Of a stretch of DNA of 64,000 nucleotides, positions 17,821 to 27,189 are shown piece after piece (position 1 is the first letter of the stretch; each line of letters opens with the position of its first letter). This DNA is from Methanomicrobia archaeon (GTDB taxonomy: Archaea; Halobacteriota; Bog-38; Methanoflorentales; Methanoflorentaceae), in assembly GCA_015660915.1 (NCBI GenBank), contig JACTTZ010000003.1, forward strand, positions 110,723-174,722, read 5' to 3'. Both the position numbers and the translations under genes were made by a program. The notes below the pieces were generated by a model. It did no database searches. It was not told the DNA's origin and saw only the letters and a program-made list of their open reading frames with translations.

Positions 17821-18374
17821 TGGAGATCGAATTTCACGAGGGGATTTCAGAGGTCGTAGCCACCACGCGCAATGATCAGCCCAATGCGGCTCCGGTAGGC
17901 ATTATAAATCGCGACTTCCTCTACACTTTGCTTTACAAAGAGAGTCACACCTTTCTGAACGTCAAAAAGAATCTTGAGTTGGTTGCAAACTTTGTTTTAG
18001 ACCCGCTGCTTTACGTGCAGACGGCCTTTGAGGATCTTGATTCTTCGTTTTTTCGCTCAGATGAATCGGCGCCAGTTCTCAAAGCAGCGTACGCGTGGGT
18101 TGAATTCAAGTGTCTGATTCTAGAAAAACCGACTCAAAAGAGCGCGCTTGTAAAACTTCTGCCGGTGAGGTCTGTTGTTCTACAGAGACCGATAGTATCA
18201 ATTAACAGAGCATTTTGCGCTATACTTGAGGCAACGATTGATGCAACACGGTATGTGGCGCTAAAAGATCCAAAGTACCTCGAACGCGCAGCCCACTACG
18301 AGACCGTTGTTAGAAAGTGCGGCGGAAAACGGGAGTTAGAAGCATTTCAGCTGCTCAAGGGATATTTTGTATAA
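17820..18374 (+). CDS. DUF447 family protein, flavin-reductase-like split barrel
   Basis: 184-residue archaeal DUF447 protein. This family adopts an FMN-binding split-barrel fold and occurs mainly in methanogens and relatives. Features include GISEVVATTRNDQPNAAPVG at the N-terminus, matching the 'pyridoxamine oxidase-like' barrel start, and a helical C-terminal part (about 120-184). Its ATG overlaps the CitG-like stop (TAATG). Substrate and reaction are unknown. Context suggests an unassigned step in C1-cofactor metabolism. Confidence 0.8.
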   Translation: MEIEFHEGISEVVATTRNDQPNAAPVGIINRDFLYTLLYKESHTFLNVKKNLELVANFVLDPLLYVQTAFEDLDSSFFRSDESAPVLKAAYAWVEFKCLILEKPTQKSALVKLLPVRSVVLQRPIVSINRAFCAILEATIDATRYVALKDPKYLERAAHYETVVRKCGGKRELEAFQLLKGYFV

Positions 18375-18421
18375 GGACAAGTATGGCATTTCAATCGAGA
18401 TCACAGCGTTTGGAGGAGAGT

Positions 18422-19123
18422 GTGAAAATCGCTTGGGGCATGACCGGTGCCGGGCATTACTTAAAAGATACCGTTGATTTATTCGTTGAACTCAAGCGAA
18501 ATTATAGTGATCGCGTAAGCATTACGTCGTTTGTCTCGCGGGCAGCAGAAGAAGTTGCACGCGTGTACGGGCTCTTTCAGTACCTGCCGGCAGTCTCTCC
18601 CGGCGGGTACATGGAAGAGATCATACTCGAAACAGAGCAAGGATGGAGCTATCCTAAAACCGGTCGCTTCTCACGCGGCATCTATGACGCTCTATTCGTA
18701 TCCCCTACGACTTCTAACACAGTTGCGAAGATAGCCCACGGCATTGCCGACTCACTGGTCACTAACGCAGCCGCACACGCAGTGAAAGCCGGTGTTTCGG
18801 TTTTCATTGTTCCGGTCGACATTGCAGGCAGCATCAAAAGTCCTGTGCCCTACTTTATAGATAGGGACCTCTGCACTGAGTGTCGCGAATGTGCGCGAGC
18901 GTGCCCGAACGACGCCATTAACGAACAAATCGATTACCTTCGTTGCAACGGTTGCGGGTTGTGTACGGATGTTTGCGACTATGATGCGATCCAGGGAGGG
19001 GCGGTTAACCTAGTTGTCCGTGAAATTGATAAAAATAACGTACAAACGCTTAGAAAACTCTCAGGAATCACGGTTCTTAACGATCCGACCGAGCTCAAAG
19101 ACGCGCTTTGGGCAATGTTCTGA
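18422..19123 (+). CDS. Archaeal flavoprotein with [4Fe-4S] domain, DmrB-like dihydromethanopterin reductase
   Basis: Probably reduces dihydromethanopterin to tetrahydromethanopterin using reduced ferredoxin. The start is GTG 18422, because GGAGG lies five bases upstream and the protein then opens with the family's VKIAWGMTGAGHYL. An earlier ATG at 18383 would bury that site. An FMN-binding flavoprotein fold covers about residues 1-145. It is followed by two ferredoxin motifs, CTECRECARACP and CNGCGLCTDVCD, where the second lacks the final CP proline. Related AfpA-type archaeoflavoproteins are the main alternative. Confidence 0.8.
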   Translation: MKIAWGMTGAGHYLKDTVDLFVELKRNYSDRVSITSFVSRAAEEVARVYGLFQYLPAVSPGGYMEEIILETEQGWSYPKTGRFSRGIYDALFVSPTTSNTVAKIAHGIADSLVTNAAAHAVKAGVSVFIVPVDIAGSIKSPVPYFIDRDLCTECRECARACPNDAINEQIDYLRCNGCGLCTDVCDYDAIQGGAVNLVVREIDKNNVQTLRKLSGITVLNDPTELKDALWAMF

Positions 19124-19173
19124 TATGCTCTTCACGGCTCGCATGCTCAATCGGCCTTTTTTGCTGCGCGGAC

Positions 19174-19839
19174 TTACCTACTATTTTTGTAATTGCCGAG
19201 TCGTGCTTTGAGTGAATGGCTTACTAATCGTAGGCGCGGCGATGCTCGGCCCTTAGCTTGCGATCTGCCATCCTTTATGGCACAGAGTATTTGCTCCACA
19301 TCGGCACCGTTCGCAATATTCACTTCAGTATATCCAAAACCGACTGTCTCTACTTTATGTGAATCACTTCCGCCCGTCACCCCAAGGTTCAGCTTTCGAG
19401 CAGAACGGGTCGCAACATAGTTTGAATATCCAAAAAGATATTTCGAATTAAACGCCTCCACAGCGTCTAATCGTTTAACTTGGAGATTTCGGATGCCCTG
19501 TCTGAAGACCGCGAATGGATGTGGCGCGACAGCGATTCCACCGTCATCGTGAGCGCACTCTATGGTTTCAGCAGCAGACAACCCGGAAGGAATGGGACCA
19601 TGAATTCCCAGTGCAATCAAATGGCCCTCGCTCGTTGAGATCTCAGCACCAGGTACTATGATCAAATCAAGTCCAAGATCTTGAGCAAGTTTTGATGCAG
19701 CAAAAAAAGATTGCAAAGAGTTGTGATCAGTGATTGCTATACCGTCAAGACCTACCTCTTGAGCCCGTTTGAGTATCGCTTCGATCGAACTGTGTGAGTC
19801 AGGCGAAAACTGCGAGTGAATGTGCAGGTCAAGCCGCAT
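19174..19839 (-). CDS. PHP-domain metal-dependent phosphoesterase
   Basis: 221-residue PHP (polymerase and histidinol phosphatase) protein. Metal ligands are visible: LDLHIHSQFS (HxH at 5-7), AITDHN, an E in VPGAEIST, H in VAPHPF, and GGSDSH near residue 160. The fold is complete, with no extra domain. Stand-alone archaeal PHP proteins act on small phosphoesters or nucleotides, and the substrate here is unknown. It is convergent with dmrB-like and divergent from the DHPS-like gene. Confidence 0.85.
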   Translation of the reverse strand: MRLDLHIHSQFSPDSHSSIEAILKRAQEVGLDGIAITDHNSLQSFFAASKLAQDLGLDLIIVPGAEISTSEGHLIALGIHGPIPSGLSAAETIECAHDDGGIAVAPHPFAVFRQGIRNLQVKRLDAVEAFNSKYLFGYSNYVATRSARKLNLGVTGGSDSHKVETVGFGYTEVNIANGADVEQILCAIKDGRSQAKGRASPRLRLVSHSLKARLGNYKNSR

Positions 19840-19895
19840 GCTATCAGTAATTGTGATATAATATATTAAGGGTATGTAGTTACTGGTGAGAACCT

Positions 19896-21365
19896 ATTGC
19901 ACGAGTGCTAGTGGCAACCGGTCGCTGCGCCGAACAAGTCGTTAAGGAGAGTGTCGGCGAAGCTGCAGATGTGCTTGTTTTAGATATCGACATTGCAACG
20001 CTGATGACCCCTTCCTTATTGCAGAAAGCGTACATCGAACACGTGAGACGGCTGGCGCGCACTTATGATGTGGTCTTGATCCCTGGTTCTTCTAACGCAG
20101 CCGGTTTTGGCGCTCTCGCCGATGAACTCAACGTGAACATTGTCCTAGGCCCGAAGCAAGCATATGATCTCAGCTTGGTGCTTAGTTCCCTAGATGAGTC
20201 TCCGTTATCGCTTAGTGAACCGGCAGATCATCTTATTCTGGAAAAACGCAAGAATGATGCTTTGAGGCTACTAGAAGAACTAGAAAGATCCGCCACCTAC
20301 GATTTCAAGATTCGTGACCACAAGATAGGCGGTAATTCTCGGATGAAGGTGCTCGCTGAGATAATAGATGCGCCCTTTGTAGACGCGAGACGCATCGCTC
20401 AGCAACATATCCGAAACGGGGCTGATATCATCGATGTCGGCATACCCGTTGGAACCACAGAGCACGAGGTGAGGCAGACCTTTGCCGATGTTAACGAAGT
20501 AACTAGTCCGCACAACGTCGCAACTAGCGTCGACAGCTTAGATCCAGCGCTTATCTGCGCTGGAATAGACGCTGGAGCAGAACTAGTTCTCTCATTTACG
20601 GCAGACAACGCCCGCGAGATTGGCGCTCTGATAGCAAAGAAAAACATTGCCGCTGTAGTGTTGCCCCACAACGGCGACGTGTGCTCTTCCGTGGCTCTCG
20701 CACGCAGTTACCATATCAAAAAAATCATTGCTGATCCTGTGCTGTATCCGATTGGCGTTGGAGCCGTCGATTCACTTGCGGAGTACCGCCGCGTGCGAGC
20801 TCTCAGCCGTGTGCCACTATTTCTCGGCGTGGGCAACATCGTGGAACTCATGGAAGCTGATTCGGTCGGCGCTAACGCTTTGCTCGCTGGCTTAGCTATG
20901 GAGCTCGGGGTTAATATACTCTTCACCCCTGAACACAGCGACAAAGCAAAAGGTAGCGTACGAGAACTTAAAACCGCAGCTCAGATGATGCAGCTCACGC
21001 AGTTCAAAAAGGGTGCGCCTAAGGACCTGGGCATTGATCTTCTCATGCTGAAAGAACGCAGACGCAGACCAGAGTATGCAGTCACGAGCAGACATGTCTT
21101 TAACGCAAAGACCTTCGATCCTGCAAAATGGACGCCTGACCCTAAAGGCAACTTCGTGATCGGTATCAAAGACGGGGCGATCTTTGCGCGGCACGACACA
21201 GGAACAACAATCCAAGGCGATTCTGCAGAGAGAATCCTCGACGCTATTTTTGAGCTCGAACTGGTATCTACCGGACCTCACGCAGGGTATCTTGGACGTG
21301 AGTTGAAACAGGCAGAAATTGCACTGAAGTTAGGAAGGAGCTATGCACAAGACGACTCGTTCTGA
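19896..21365 (+). CDS. Dihydropteroate synthase-like protein of methanogens
   Basis: About 489 residues. The C-terminal two thirds form a DHPS-type TIM barrel (NSRMKVLAEIIDAPFVD, NGADIIDVGIPVGTT, DPVLYPIGVGAVDS). The N-terminal 150 residues are a separate domain characteristic of the methanogen family typified by MJ0107. Such proteins have been linked to tetrahydromethanopterin synthesis. The usual annotation start would be GTG 19905. However, GGTGAG stands six bases before an ATT at 19896, and starting there gives an ARVLVATGRCAE opening that fits better, so a rare ATT start is proposed. Confidence 0.85.
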   Translation: MARVLVATGRCAEQVVKESVGEAADVLVLDIDIATLMTPSLLQKAYIEHVRRLARTYDVVLIPGSSNAAGFGALADELNVNIVLGPKQAYDLSLVLSSLDESPLSLSEPADHLILEKRKNDALRLLEELERSATYDFKIRDHKIGGNSRMKVLAEIIDAPFVDARRIAQQHIRNGADIIDVGIPVGTTEHEVRQTFADVNEVTSPHNVATSVDSLDPALICAGIDAGAELVLSFTADNAREIGALIAKKNIAAVVLPHNGDVCSSVALARSYHIKKIIADPVLYPIGVGAVDSLAEYRRVRALSRVPLFLGVGNIVELMEADSVGANALLAGLAMELGVNILFTPEHSDKAKGSVRELKTAAQMMQLTQFKKGAPKDLGIDLLMLKERRRRPEYAVTSRHVFNAKTFDPAKWTPDPKGNFVIGIKDGAIFARHDTGTTIQGDSAERILDAIFELELVSTGPHAGYLGRELKQAEIALKLGRSYAQDDSF

Positions 21366-21435
21366 AGCCTTGAGAAGTACGAAAGGGAGAATCTTGGTGC
21401 AAGCAACATTGAAAGACCAGAGATAGCCAAGTGCA

Positions 21436-23250
21436 TCAAACGAATTTTGGTCGCTTGGAGAGCATCTGAGGCAAAGTTAACGGCCGATACGGCATTTGAT
21501 GGGTGTTTCGACGCACCTCTTCGATCAACTCATCTACAGACATTGATTGCTTTGCACCTTTAATGCGCGTGGTAACAGTGAGATTTTTTTCTTGCTGCTC
21601 TTTTTCGCCTATGACAACGACGTATGGTACCCAGTCTTTTCCAGCAGAGGCTACTTTTTTACTGACAGACTCGTCGCGGTCATCGATGTCGACACGAATC
21701 TTCGCGTTCTGAACTCTGCCTAAGATTACTTCTGCATATTGAAGGTATTTCTCGGAAATCGGAATAATCCTTACCTGCGTTGGTGCGAGCCACACAGGCA
21801 ATGACGGCACGCTTTTAAGCGACTGTGCTTCGAGGATCGCGCCAAGCACTCGCTCTATCCCCCCCGTCGGCGAAGTGTGCAAAATAATAGGCCAGTCTTC
21901 GCCTGTTTCAGTGTAATACTTTATGTCAAACCGCTCCGCGCTCTCCACGTCAATCTGAACAGTAGGACATTCGATTGGTTTCCGCGAGGTATCCAGCGCT
22001 GCGAGATCGCACTTACAAACCCAGTAATGAACACGCTCTGACAAGAGTTCGATCAGGAACGGGCGCTGAAACTCGCGCACCATCTGCTCGATCCACTTCT
22101 TGTTCTCCTCATAAAATGTTCTAGTGCTGCGAAATATCGCTTCATACTTGACATCTAGATCTAAACCCGATTTAAATCCGAGTCTCAGCTGCTCTATAAA
22201 GAACCGCTTCGCTTCGCTTATATCTCGGCACGCCGTATGCATGTCGGGCATGGTGAACGCTCGTTGGCGCTTGAGGCCGGTCACTTCGCCCCTCTGCTCA
22301 TAGCGGAAGGAGTAAGTTGAAAGCTCATACAGTTTCAACGGGAGGTCTTTTGCAGTCAAGTGCATGTGGTTCATCATGCTAAACATGCCAAAGCACGCGG
22401 CGAATCTGAGCATCATGTCACGCGTACCAGCTTTTAATCGATATTGTCGCTCCCCAAACTTGCTCGCATGTTCACTAACCGCCTTGCTCGAAAGGTCATA
22501 CATAACAGGCGTCTCGACCGGCATGGCACCGTAATTCACCGACAAAAGGTAGGTGTAGTCGATCAGGAGGTCGCGTATTAGCTTGCCCTTAGGCAGCCAC
22601 TTGAGGTGTCCCACGTCAGACAAGGGCTCATATTCGACAAGCTCCTTCTCTTTCATCAGCTTAATGTGGGGCAGCTCCGCGTCCGTGCTGTATAGAGCGT
22701 GTTGTCCCAATTCGTAACTAATAATGTCCTGGAATTCAGCGTCCGATGAGCGGAACGCAGTCGCCGGAGTTAACGTGCCACGAGGATCGAGCACGTAAAA
22801 CTCTCTTTCGACTTTCTTCTTCTCTAGTTTTGTCTCGGGGTGAATAGATCTTGATAGCTCAGCTAGAGGGTGCCCCTTACACTTCAGACTGAACGATTTG
22901 TACCATCCGAATGGCGCTCTCTGCACATCATAGCCGGCAAGCAGAAACTCAATCTCTTGCAAGATGCTAACTGCAGTTTCAGGCGACGCCAATTCGGAAC
23001 TCAAATGAGCGTAGGGATAGAGCATAATCCTCTTTGTGGCTACCTTGGTCGCGACGTCGCAAATTGCATTTACGGCTTCGGCTGCCACCTCGTCAATGTT
23101 TGTCTCGTCGCCACGTTCTGCGGCCACGAACACGACTAGGGCCTCTTCCATTCGCGCGTGTTTGCGCGATTCTTCCACTTCTTCAGCATGCTTGCTAGCC
23201 TTCGTAACCTGGTACTCAATGTAATCAACGTGCATTAGCAGAAGTTGCAC
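21436..23250 (-). CDS. thrS: Threonyl-tRNA synthetase, archaeal type
   Basis: Charges tRNA-Thr. 604 residues with the archaea-specific N-terminal editing domain (about 1-140, LLLMHVDYIEYQVT), related to D-aminoacyl-tRNA deacylase. A class II catalytic core follows, with FRYEQRGEVTGLKRQRAFT (motif 2) and GGIERVLGAI (motif 3). The C-terminal anticodon-binding domain has VRIIPISEKYLQYAEVI. Zinc ligands C, H and H can be placed in the core (AACFGM, DMHTAC, ILHTSP). The GTG start has a strong GGAGGG site upstream. Confidence 0.97.
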   Translation of the reverse strand: MQLLLMHVDYIEYQVTKASKHAEEVEESRKHARMEEALVVFVAAERGDETNIDEVAAEAVNAICDVATKVATKRIMLYPYAHLSSELASPETAVSILQEIEFLLAGYDVQRAPFGWYKSFSLKCKGHPLAELSRSIHPETKLEKKKVEREFYVLDPRGTLTPATAFRSSDAEFQDIISYELGQHALYSTDAELPHIKLMKEKELVEYEPLSDVGHLKWLPKGKLIRDLLIDYTYLLSVNYGAMPVETPVMYDLSSKAVSEHASKFGERQYRLKAGTRDMMLRFAACFGMFSMMNHMHLTAKDLPLKLYELSTYSFRYEQRGEVTGLKRQRAFTMPDMHTACRDISEAKRFFIEQLRLGFKSGLDLDVKYEAIFRSTRTFYEENKKWIEQMVREFQRPFLIELLSERVHYWVCKCDLAALDTSRKPIECPTVQIDVESAERFDIKYYTETGEDWPIILHTSPTGGIERVLGAILEAQSLKSVPSLPVWLAPTQVRIIPISEKYLQYAEVILGRVQNAKIRVDIDDRDESVSKKVASAGKDWVPYVVVIGEKEQQEKNLTVTTRIKGAKQSMSVDELIEEVRRNTHQMPYRPLTLPQMLSKRPKFV

Positions 23251-23392
23251 ACGTAGCCCTCCTGGGTTCTGAAATCACGGTTGCACGGCGGTCTTACGAC
23301 CGTGACAAGTTCTGCCTTCACCAGAGTCAGCGTGGTCTTTAAGCTAAAAAAGCACATAGTGGGAGTGTGTTCGCCGCATAGAATGCCTTTAG

Positions 23393-23548
23393 CTAGTACA
23401 GACTTTTGACGAATGTGTACAAGATCACCGCTATAGCTACTACAATGAGGAGCTCTCTGAGGTAAGGGATCAAGTACAAAACCAGGGAAACAACAAATAT
23501 TAAGATAAATGTAATCCAGTCGATTCGCAGTTGACGAGGCCGTTGCAT
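23393..23548 (-). CDS. Small two-helix membrane protein
   Basis: A 51-residue frame found by direct reading. A basic N-terminus (MQRPRQLRIDW) is followed by two hydrophobic helices (about 11-28 and 33-46) and a short end. A TATA box lies 24-32 bases before the ATG, with no ribosome site, so a leaderless transcript is expected. It fills much of the 385-base gap between thrS and the methylthiotransferase gene. No family is recognised. Small membrane proteins of this form are common in archaea. Confidence 0.5.
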   Translation of the reverse strand: MQRPRQLRIDWITFILIFVVSLVLYLIPYLRELLIVVAIAVILYTFVKSLY

Positions 23549-23570
23549 ATTACACATACACAACCGTTAT

Positions 23571-23580
23571 GATATAAAAT
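23571..23580 (-). promoter_or_regulatory. TATA box for small membrane protein gene
   Basis: Minus-strand ATTTTATATC located about 25-30 bases before the ATG at 23548. The spacing suits a leaderless archaeal transcript. Confidence 0.4.
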
Positions 23581-23635
23581 CCTATTGCTTTTTTACGAAA
23601 ATAGCTTAGAAGCGGGCTTGTTTTCTCAAAAACAA

Positions 23636-24859
23636 TCAGCTAAGCGTGCCTACCAAATAAGTGGGTGTGGTTCTTGTCACGAGTACCGCGTAGCGAATCC
23701 CGAGCGTTAGCTCACGCGCCACAACTATAGGCCTATAACTGTCGGTATACAAGATGGTGCTTCCGTTCTTGCCTCGTTCGACCGCAAGCGCCCCGTAAAT
23801 TTTTCCAAGGCTCTTACAGTTTTGCCGGTAAGCGATGCGGTGGTGTTCGGCGGTGAGCATTCGCGACCGTTCTTTGGTTACTCTGCCAGTAACAGGCTCC
23901 AAGACGAATGCAGGGGTTCCCTTTCTTTGTGAAAAACGTGTGATATTTACTTTAAGGGGGCGGACCGCTCGCAGCAGCTGCATCGTCGCTCGAAAATCCT
24001 CTTCCGTCTCAGTCGGGAATCCGACTATGAAGTCAGTCGATAAGGTAATATCTCGATACGCACGACGGAATCTTGCAACGATACGTTTAAAGTCGGATAC
24101 CGTATAACCCCGCTCCATTCGTTTTAAAACCCTGTCCGAACCCGATTGCACCGGCAAGTGCAGAAATTTATACACTTTCGGATGTTTGAACACTCGGACA
24201 AGATCTTCAACGATATCGTGGATTGACGAGACGTTCATCATCCCAACACGGAGTTTAAATTCGTGTTCAAGTTCGCAGAGAGCTTCGATAAGATCAGGAA
24301 GCCTGAATCCGCTGTCTAATCCGCAAGCTCCGACGTCTTGCGCTGTCAAAAATACTTGCTTTGCGCCGTGCTGAACCCTGTGTTCCACGTCCCGCGTGAC
24401 AGCCTCGATGCTTCTACTTACAATAGGGCCTTTTATAAGCCTCACGATGCAGTAACTGCAGCTTCCCCGACACCCTTGAGCGATCTTCACTTTAGCCGTT
24501 AAGTTAAGTCTTGGCGACACCGCAGGCTCACGTGCAAAATTAGCGTCGATATACGATACCACAAGGTCGCTCGGCACAACCTCCAACTCTGGGTAAATGG
24601 CCTGTAACCTGTCTCCGAGCGGCCCTACCATACAGCCACTGATGATGAGCTTTCGATCTCCTAGCTGCTTGTATAGGGCGCTGATCCGCTTCAGAATCTT
24701 TCTCTCAGTCCTCTCAATAACCATACAAGTATTTAGAACGATGATTTGAGCATCGTGCGCCGATTCGGCCACGCTGTGGCCTTCTAGCTGGTTCATCATC
24801 TCTTCGCTTTCGCTTTGGTTAAGCGTACAGCCGTATGTTTCCAGATAAATCGATGCCAT
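23636..24859 (-). CDS. tRNA t6A37 methylthiotransferase, archaeal MtaB/CDKAL1-like
   Basis: Radical-SAM enzyme adding a methylthio group to t6A37 in tRNA. 407 residues in three domains: an N-terminal UPF0004 domain with cysteines in TYGCTLNQSE, LNTCMV and SGCMVG; a radical-SAM domain with GCRGSCSYCIV; and a C-terminal TRAM domain (about 350-407). The domain order and the GCxGxCxYC signature mark the e-MtaB group of archaea and eukaryotes. Confidence 0.93.
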   Translation of the reverse strand: MASIYLETYGCTLNQSESEEMMNQLEGHSVAESAHDAQIIVLNTCMVIERTERKILKRISALYKQLGDRKLIISGCMVGPLGDRLQAIYPELEVVPSDLVVSYIDANFAREPAVSPRLNLTAKVKIAQGCRGSCSYCIVRLIKGPIVSRSIEAVTRDVEHRVQHGAKQVFLTAQDVGACGLDSGFRLPDLIEALCELEHEFKLRVGMMNVSSIHDIVEDLVRVFKHPKVYKFLHLPVQSGSDRVLKRMERGYTVSDFKRIVARFRRAYRDITLSTDFIVGFPTETEEDFRATMQLLRAVRPLKVNITRFSQRKGTPAFVLEPVTGRVTKERSRMLTAEHHRIAYRQNCKSLGKIYGALAVERGKNGSTILYTDSYRPIVVARELTLGIRYAVLVTRTTPTYLVGTLS

Positions 24860-25079
24860 TGCTCTTGCTCTTCAGACAGGTTGTCGGGTGCCCGATGCAG
24901 AAGCATACGCGCAACTTTCGTCGTTTAACTCGAACTGCCCACCACTGCTCGCTCGCAATCACTCTTAAGAGCTTTTGTGACTTAGGAAGACTGACAGCAG
25001 AGCAACAGATAACGATATGTTTTTAACGTTAAATAGTACACTAAACTCAACCTAGCCGGCTTTTGGTGAGCGGAAATAC

Positions 25080-25958
25080 ATGAACATTTCTGTAGTTATC
25101 CCGACGATGGACGAACCGGCGATCGAAGGTGTCCTTCACGACGTCTTCGACGCGCTAAGACAACAGACTGTAGAAGTAATCGTTGTGGATAAGTCCCAAG
25201 ACGAAACAGCGTTAAAAGCTTCCGAGCTTGGAGCAAAGATCATCCACCAAACCGGAACCGGCTATGGGGACGCGTACATTACAGGTTTCAAGCACATATC
25301 AAAAGACACAGACACAGTCGTCATTCTGGACGGCGATTATACGTACGACCCCTACGACATTCCAGCTCTGCTGCAGCCTATTCACGACGGCGCTGACCTT
25401 GTTATCGGGAGCCGATTCGCTCTCATGGACAAAGGAGCGATGAGCAGAAGAAATGCACTCGGCAACCGAATGATCACCGCCCTGGTACGAAGCTTATATC
25501 ATGTCCCCCTAACCGATTCTCAGTCAGGAATGAGAGCAATTAGACGCCCAGCACTGGATCGTCTGAAGCTGCAATCGCCTGACATGCCTTTTGCAACCGA
25601 AATGATCATTGAGGCACAAAAAGAAGGTCTGGCCATAGTTGAAGTTCCGATTAGATACAGAAACAGAGTCGGCCAGGCAAAACTGGACCCATATAAAGAC
25701 GCTTTGAGTATTCTGTTCACTACCGTTCGCCTGGTACGGGATTACAATCCCATCGTAATCTTTTTGCCGATCGGTTTAGTTCTGCTTCTCATTGGCTTTG
25801 GTTACGGCATAGGGATCTTCATCGAGTATATCAACACTGGCGTTGTTACGCGTTTTGCAGGAGCTATTCTTTCCGTTCTGCTCATATTAACAGGCTTACA
25901 AATAGTGCTTTTTGGCTTGCTCGCAGATATAGTCTTGACCAACTTGCGGCGAAGATAA
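25080..25958 (+). CDS. AglJ-like dolichyl-phosphate glycosyltransferase (GT2)
   Basis: Probably loads the first sugar onto the dolichyl-phosphate carrier for N-glycosylation. 292 residues: GT-A domain with SVVIPTMDE, metal-binding ILDGDYTYDP and QSGMRAIRR, then two C-terminal transmembrane segments (about 225-250 and 260-285). That architecture is typical of archaeal AglJ/DPM-like enzymes. Two GT4 genes follow on the same strand and aglB lies 7 kb downstream, supporting a protein-glycosylation role. Confidence 0.85.
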   Translation: MNISVVIPTMDEPAIEGVLHDVFDALRQQTVEVIVVDKSQDETALKASELGAKIIHQTGTGYGDAYITGFKHISKDTDTVVILDGDYTYDPYDIPALLQPIHDGADLVIGSRFALMDKGAMSRRNALGNRMITALVRSLYHVPLTDSQSGMRAIRRPALDRLKLQSPDMPFATEMIIEAQKEGLAIVEVPIRYRNRVGQAKLDPYKDALSILFTTVRLVRDYNPIVIFLPIGLVLLLIGFGYGIGIFIEYINTGVVTRFAGAILSVLLILTGLQIVLFGLLADIVLTNLRRR

Positions 25959-25967
25959 CAAAACCTC

Positions 25968-27047
25968 ATGAAAATCGCATACATAACCGACGTAGTATAC
26001 CCTTTCGTCAAGGGCGGCGCAGAAAAACGCATCTTTGAGATGGGAAGGCGTTTGGCAGCCCAACATGAGGTACACGTTTTTGGAATGAAATGGTGGAAGG
26101 GCGCGACAGACATAGAAATGGACGGAATGACCTTGCACGGTATCTGCAAGCCGTCGCGCCTTTACACGAGCGATCGGCGATCTATTGCGCAAGCTTTGCG
26201 ATTTGCAAGCAGTTTACGACCAATACTCTCCTACGATCTTGATGTCGTTGACTGCAGCCAATTTCCATATCTACATTGTTTTCCTGCGCGAGCTTTTTCG
26301 ACACTACGGGGTGTGCCTTTTGTCATTACGTGGCACGAGTTTTGGGGCGACTACTGGTATACATACCTCGGCAGACTGGGAGCATTCGGCGAGTTGACGG
26401 AAAAAGCTGCAGTCAAACTAGCCGACCAGATAATCGCCGTGTCCAAAAGCACTCAAGAAAGACTCGTTGGTCTAGCAAAAGCGGTGGCACTGGTGCCAAA
26501 CGGCGCAGACATCAAGTGGATCGATTCTGTCGCTCCTTCGGAGCGCTCATTCGATGTCTTGTTCGTGGGTAGGCTTATCCCTGAGAAAAACGCGGATATC
26601 CTCGTGCAGGCAGTGCCGGAGGGAATGACTTTAGGCATTGTTGGCGACGGTCCTGAGCAAAAGAGGTTGACGGCGCTTTCGCACGAGCTCAACGTAAACG
26701 CCACGTTCATATCTAGCCTCAGATACGAGGAGCTCATTGGAGTGATAAAAGCGGCAAACGTGTTGGTCTTACCATCGAGTCGCGAAGGTTTCGGTATTGT
26801 TGCGCTTGAAGCGCTCGCGTGTGGAACCCCCGTCATCACCAGCTCCGCAACGAACAACGCCGCGCAAGACCTAGTCGATCACGACGTTAACGGCTTCATC
26901 GTCGATCCCGTCCCTGAGGCGATAAAGGAAGCGCTGTTACGTGCTGACAAAAAGAAAATGACCTTCGCCGCAAAAGAGAGTGCGGCGCACTTTGACTGGA
27001 ACGACTTATGCAAGAGACTGTGCGCCGTCTATAACTCGTTAACATAA
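25968..27047 (+). CDS. Glycosyltransferase family 4 protein
   Basis: 359-residue GT-B retaining glycosyltransferase. The N-terminal glycine-rich loop is PFVKGGAEKRIFEMG. The C-terminal nucleotide-sugar domain has FVGRLIPEKN and the E-x7-E motif in SSREGFGIVALEALACG. No signal or membrane helix is seen, so it acts at the cytoplasmic side. It starts ten bases after the AglJ-like gene and is probably co-transcribed, adding a later sugar of the lipid-linked glycan. Sugar specificity cannot be read. Confidence 0.87.
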   Translation: MKIAYITDVVYPFVKGGAEKRIFEMGRRLAAQHEVHVFGMKWWKGATDIEMDGMTLHGICKPSRLYTSDRRSIAQALRFASSLRPILSYDLDVVDCSQFPYLHCFPARAFSTLRGVPFVITWHEFWGDYWYTYLGRLGAFGELTEKAAVKLADQIIAVSKSTQERLVGLAKAVALVPNGADIKWIDSVAPSERSFDVLFVGRLIPEKNADILVQAVPEGMTLGIVGDGPEQKRLTALSHELNVNATFISSLRYEELIGVIKAANVLVLPSSREGFGIVALEALACGTPVITSSATNNAAQDLVDHDVNGFIVDPVPEAIKEALLRADKKKMTFAAKESAAHFDWNDLCKRLCAVYNSLT

Positions 27048-27189
27048 CATAAATCACGGATCCTGTTACGGGTCTTTCGATTTTTGAGGCACTACCCGCA
27101 CTCGATAACCTTTATTAAGCTATGCTGTCTTTCACATACAGGTGTTATGAGCCCAGAGCTTTGCTGTAGGAACCCGTGGAGGCAACAAC

